Shown: piece after piece, positions 35,014-36,613 of the stretch | Position numbering within the stretch: position 1 is the stretch's first letter | How the letters are laid out: each line of letters begins with the position of its first letter | Origin: CAZPUI01 sp964415525 | GTDB taxonomy: Bacteria; Acidobacteriota; Holophagae; Holophagales; Holophagaceae | Assembly (NCBI GenBank): GCA_964415525.1 | Contig: CAYQAS010000037.1 | Coordinates: forward strand, 1-36,613 | DNA: 36,613 nucleotides | Direction: 5' to 3' | Position numbers and translations under genes: made by a program | The notes under the pieces: generated by a model | Database searches by the model: none | What the model saw: only the letters and a program-made list of their open reading frames with translations | What the model was told of the DNA's origin: nothing

Positions 35014-35916
35014 TCACCTTATTTCTAGTTTTATGATTTCAGGGGCGCCCACCAAATCCCAGTTTTGGGACACTGCCGTCCCAGGTGCGGGAATGGACGG
35101 CACCGGCAGAAGGCAAGACGTTCCGGGTGCCTCCCAATGAACGCGGGGCTCCGACAGGCGCTCATCCACGCGCCCAGTGCGCAGCACCGATCCCCACTCG
35201 GGCCGTCCGTTCGCCTCGGCGCGGCGGGCGGCGGCCTCCCAGTCGTAGGGCACGGCGATCAGCTCCACCTGCCAGACGCCTTCCGCGCGGGTGAGCAAGG
35301 CGTAACGGGCCTCGGGCGACCCCACTTCCAGCACGTGGGGCTCGGGCTTCGTGTCGCGATAGGCCTGCATCCCCACACTTCCGGGGTTCACAATGCGCAT
35401 GCCGCCGTGGTGGACGACGCGCGGAACATGGCTGTGTCCGCAGAGAAGAAGCGGCGCCCTCGTGCCGTCCAGCCGGGCCTCGAGCTCGTCCAATGTGGCC
35501 AGGCGGGTGCGGCCAGCCGCCACGGTCTCCAGCAGGTAGGCATCATCCACACGAGGCGTGGCGTGGACGAGAAGGGTTCCGTCCTCCAGCTGACGCTGCG
35601 TGGGCAGCGAGGCCAGCCAGGCGCGCTGGGCCTCCGTCATGGCCTTGGACGCGAAGCGATCGGAGGTGCCCTGGACCTCCCAAGGCAGGGTCAGCATCTG
35701 GCGCTCGTGGTTGCCCGCAAGGTGCTGCCAGGGCTGCGCCATCAGCAGATCCGCCGTCTCCCTCGGCCAAAGGGAACCCGAGACCAGATCCCCCAGGGTA
35801 TGGACGGCATCCACCGACCGACGCCCCAGATCGGCCATCACGGCCTCCAGCGCCGGCAGGTTGCCGTGGATGTCGGAAAGGACGGCCAGGGTCGGGCGCT
35901 CGAGTGTGGAAGGCAT
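35014..35916 (-). CDS. Metallophosphoesterase (YfcE/calcineurin-like)
   Basis: 300 aa. Metal-binding motifs of the family are complete: SDIHGN (Asp15, His17), LGDLVS (Asp43), GNHE (Asn69, His70), VHATP (His118) and CGHSHVP (His161, His163). It probably hydrolyses a phosphodiester or phosphomonoester in the cytoplasm with two metal ions; substrate unknown. Relatives of this type normally end near RTGR (246-249 here). The last ~50 residues look unstructured and are encoded by the DNA that holds the predicted activator sites and AT-rich tract of the transporter promoter, so they are likely a run-on extension. The start ATG at 35916 has TACCAT 5 nt before it. It reads the same way as the transporter operon and might partly read into it. 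Confidence 0.9.
   Translation of the reverse strand: MPSTLERPTLAVLSDIHGNLPALEAVMADLGRRSVDAVHTLGDLVSGSLWPRETADLLMAQPWQHLAGNHERQMLTLPWEVQGTSDRFASKAMTEAQRAWLASLPTQRQLEDGTLLVHATPRVDDAYLLETVAAGRTRLATLDELEARLDGTRAPLLLCGHSHVPRVVHHGGMRIVNPGSVGMQAYRDTKPEPHVLEVGSPEARYALLTRAEGVWQVELIAVPYDWEAAARRAEANGRPEWGSVLRTGRVDERLSEPRVHWEAPGTSCLLPVPSIPAPGTAVSQNWDLVGAPEIIKLEIR
35057..35083 (-). promoter_or_regulatory. Upstream activator half-sites for the sigma54 promoter
   Basis: Three half-sites follow one another on the plus strand: TCCCA (35057-35061), TGGGAC (35066-35071) and GTCCCA (35078-35083). Neighbours form inverted pairs: TCCCA-GTTT-TGGGA and TGGGAC-ACTGCC-GTCCCA. They lie 79-105 bp before the predicted start, the usual place for an NtrC-family activator. 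They are inside the 3' extension of the metallophosphoesterase gene. Confidence 0.6.
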
Positions 35917-35969
35917 GGGCCATGGTACTCCCCGGCATTTGGATAGTGCTCCTAGGAGCCTCCCGTCCC

Positions 35970-36613
35970 ATGGGTGATCCTGGAGCCATGCGCCGCACTC
36001 CCGACCGCCCTCTCCGCCGCCGCCTCCGATGGGGCAGCGGCTTCGTCCTGGGTGCCGTGATAGTGTGGCTCTGCATGAGTTCCTGGCCCCTTTCCCTCCA
36101 GCTGCTGCGCATCTATCCCAAGAAGGTCGGCTCCGCCGCGGCCGGTTGGCTGGCGAACCGCGAACTCTCAGTCGGGATGCGGCGCACCGTTATCGGCCGT
36201 TTCGCGAGGGCCTACCGCATCAACCTGGAGGAGGCCGAGAAGCCCCTTGAGGACTATCCGAGCCTCCAGGCCTTCTTCACCCGGCGCCTCAAACCCGGCC
36301 AGCGCCCCCAGGAAGCCCTCGTTCCCGGCAGCGTGAACAGCCCGGTGGACGCCAAGATCATCGCCTGCGGGCGCATCGAAAAGGATTCGGTCCTCCAGGC
36401 CAAGGGCCTACCCTACCGGGTCTCCGAACTGCTGAAGCACGATCCGAACGCGGCCCGTTTCGAGGGCGGCCACTACCTGACGCTCTACCTCAGCCCCCAG
36501 GACTACCACCGCATCCACGTGCCGATTCCCGGCAAGGTGCGCTGGGTGGGTCGCGTGGAGGGCGAGCTCTGGCCCGTCAACGAGGCCAGCACCACCCACG
36601 TGCCCCGCCTCTA
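35970..36613 (+). CDS. psd: Phosphatidylserine decarboxylase, N-terminal part
   Basis: The frame runs open to the end of the window (about 214 codons). The enzyme converts phosphatidylserine to phosphatidylethanolamine at the inner membrane. Visible: an N-terminal basic segment and membrane helix (WGSGFVLGAVIVWLCM), FFTRRLKPGQRP, SPVDAKI with the conserved Asp, LQAKGLPYRVSELL, YLSPQDYHRIHVPIPGKV with the conserved His, and the LWPVNEAS stretch. The self-cleavage LGST-type motif lies beyond the window. ATG 35970 is taken because AGGAG lies 11 nt before it; ATG 35988 is also possible. Divergent from the metallophosphoesterase gene by about 53 nt. Confidence 0.93.
   Translation, partial: MGDPGAMRRTPDRPLRRRLRWGSGFVLGAVIVWLCMSSWPLSLQLLRIYPKKVGSAAAGWLANRELSVGMRRTVIGRFARAYRINLEEAEKPLEDYPSLQAFFTRRLKPGQRPQEALVPGSVNSPVDAKIIACGRIEKDSVLQAKGLPYRVSELLKHDPNAARFEGGHYLTLYLSPQDYHRIHVPIPGKVRWVGRVEGELWPVNEASTTHVPRL

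Overview
The window is GC-rich DNA, about 70% G+C by eye, packed with genes on both strands. It most likely comes from an Acidobacteriota chromosome, probably of the Holophaga/Geothrix type. The main reason is a run of six long permeases (770-807 aa) of the ADOP ('acidobacterial duplicated orphan permease', MacB/FtsX-fold) family. Several genes also seem to start leaderless, with a TANNNT box exactly 6 nt before the start codon. The taxonomic assignment is inference; there is no rRNA here.

Layout. 1-311: the 3' end of prs (PRPP synthase), then a terminator. 366-5098 (minus): five close-packed genes, namely two unrecognised proteins, two FHA-GGDEF diguanylate cyclases and a Ser/Thr kinase with a HEAT-like tail. 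5176-5250: tRNA-Gln(CUG). 5325-7972 (minus): an NtrC-type sigma54 activator and an NtrY-like histidine kinase, joined by a 1-nt stop/start overlap. 8127-17206: mostly plus-strand housekeeping and envelope genes: class II DAHP synthase, a large ankyrin protein, a HEAT-cyclophilin fusion, aquaporin Z, arfB (minus), a lipoprotein with a 34-residue repeat, and a Tat-exported DUF362 protein. 17207-17893: a gene-poor AT-rich patch with short repeats. 17894-34967 (minus): the main locus, read as MacA-like adaptor, ADOP, ABC ATPase, five more ADOPs and a small unknown gene. 35014-35916 (minus): a metallophosphoesterase. 35970-end: the 5' part of phosphatidylserine decarboxylase.

How the parts may work together. 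A well-spaced -24/-12 sigma54 promoter (34989-35004) lies just upstream of the adaptor gene. Three dyad half-sites (35057-35083) lie 79-105 bp before the predicted start site, inside the 3' end of the metallophosphoesterase gene. The NtrC/NtrY pair in the same window is a candidate controller. This suggests a signal-controlled tripartite-type exporter or envelope machine in which six different permeases share one ATPase and one adaptor. The 3' half of the operon carries marks of tandem duplication and loss: the spacers before the last two permease genes are homologous, and one contains the decayed tail of a lost permease gene.
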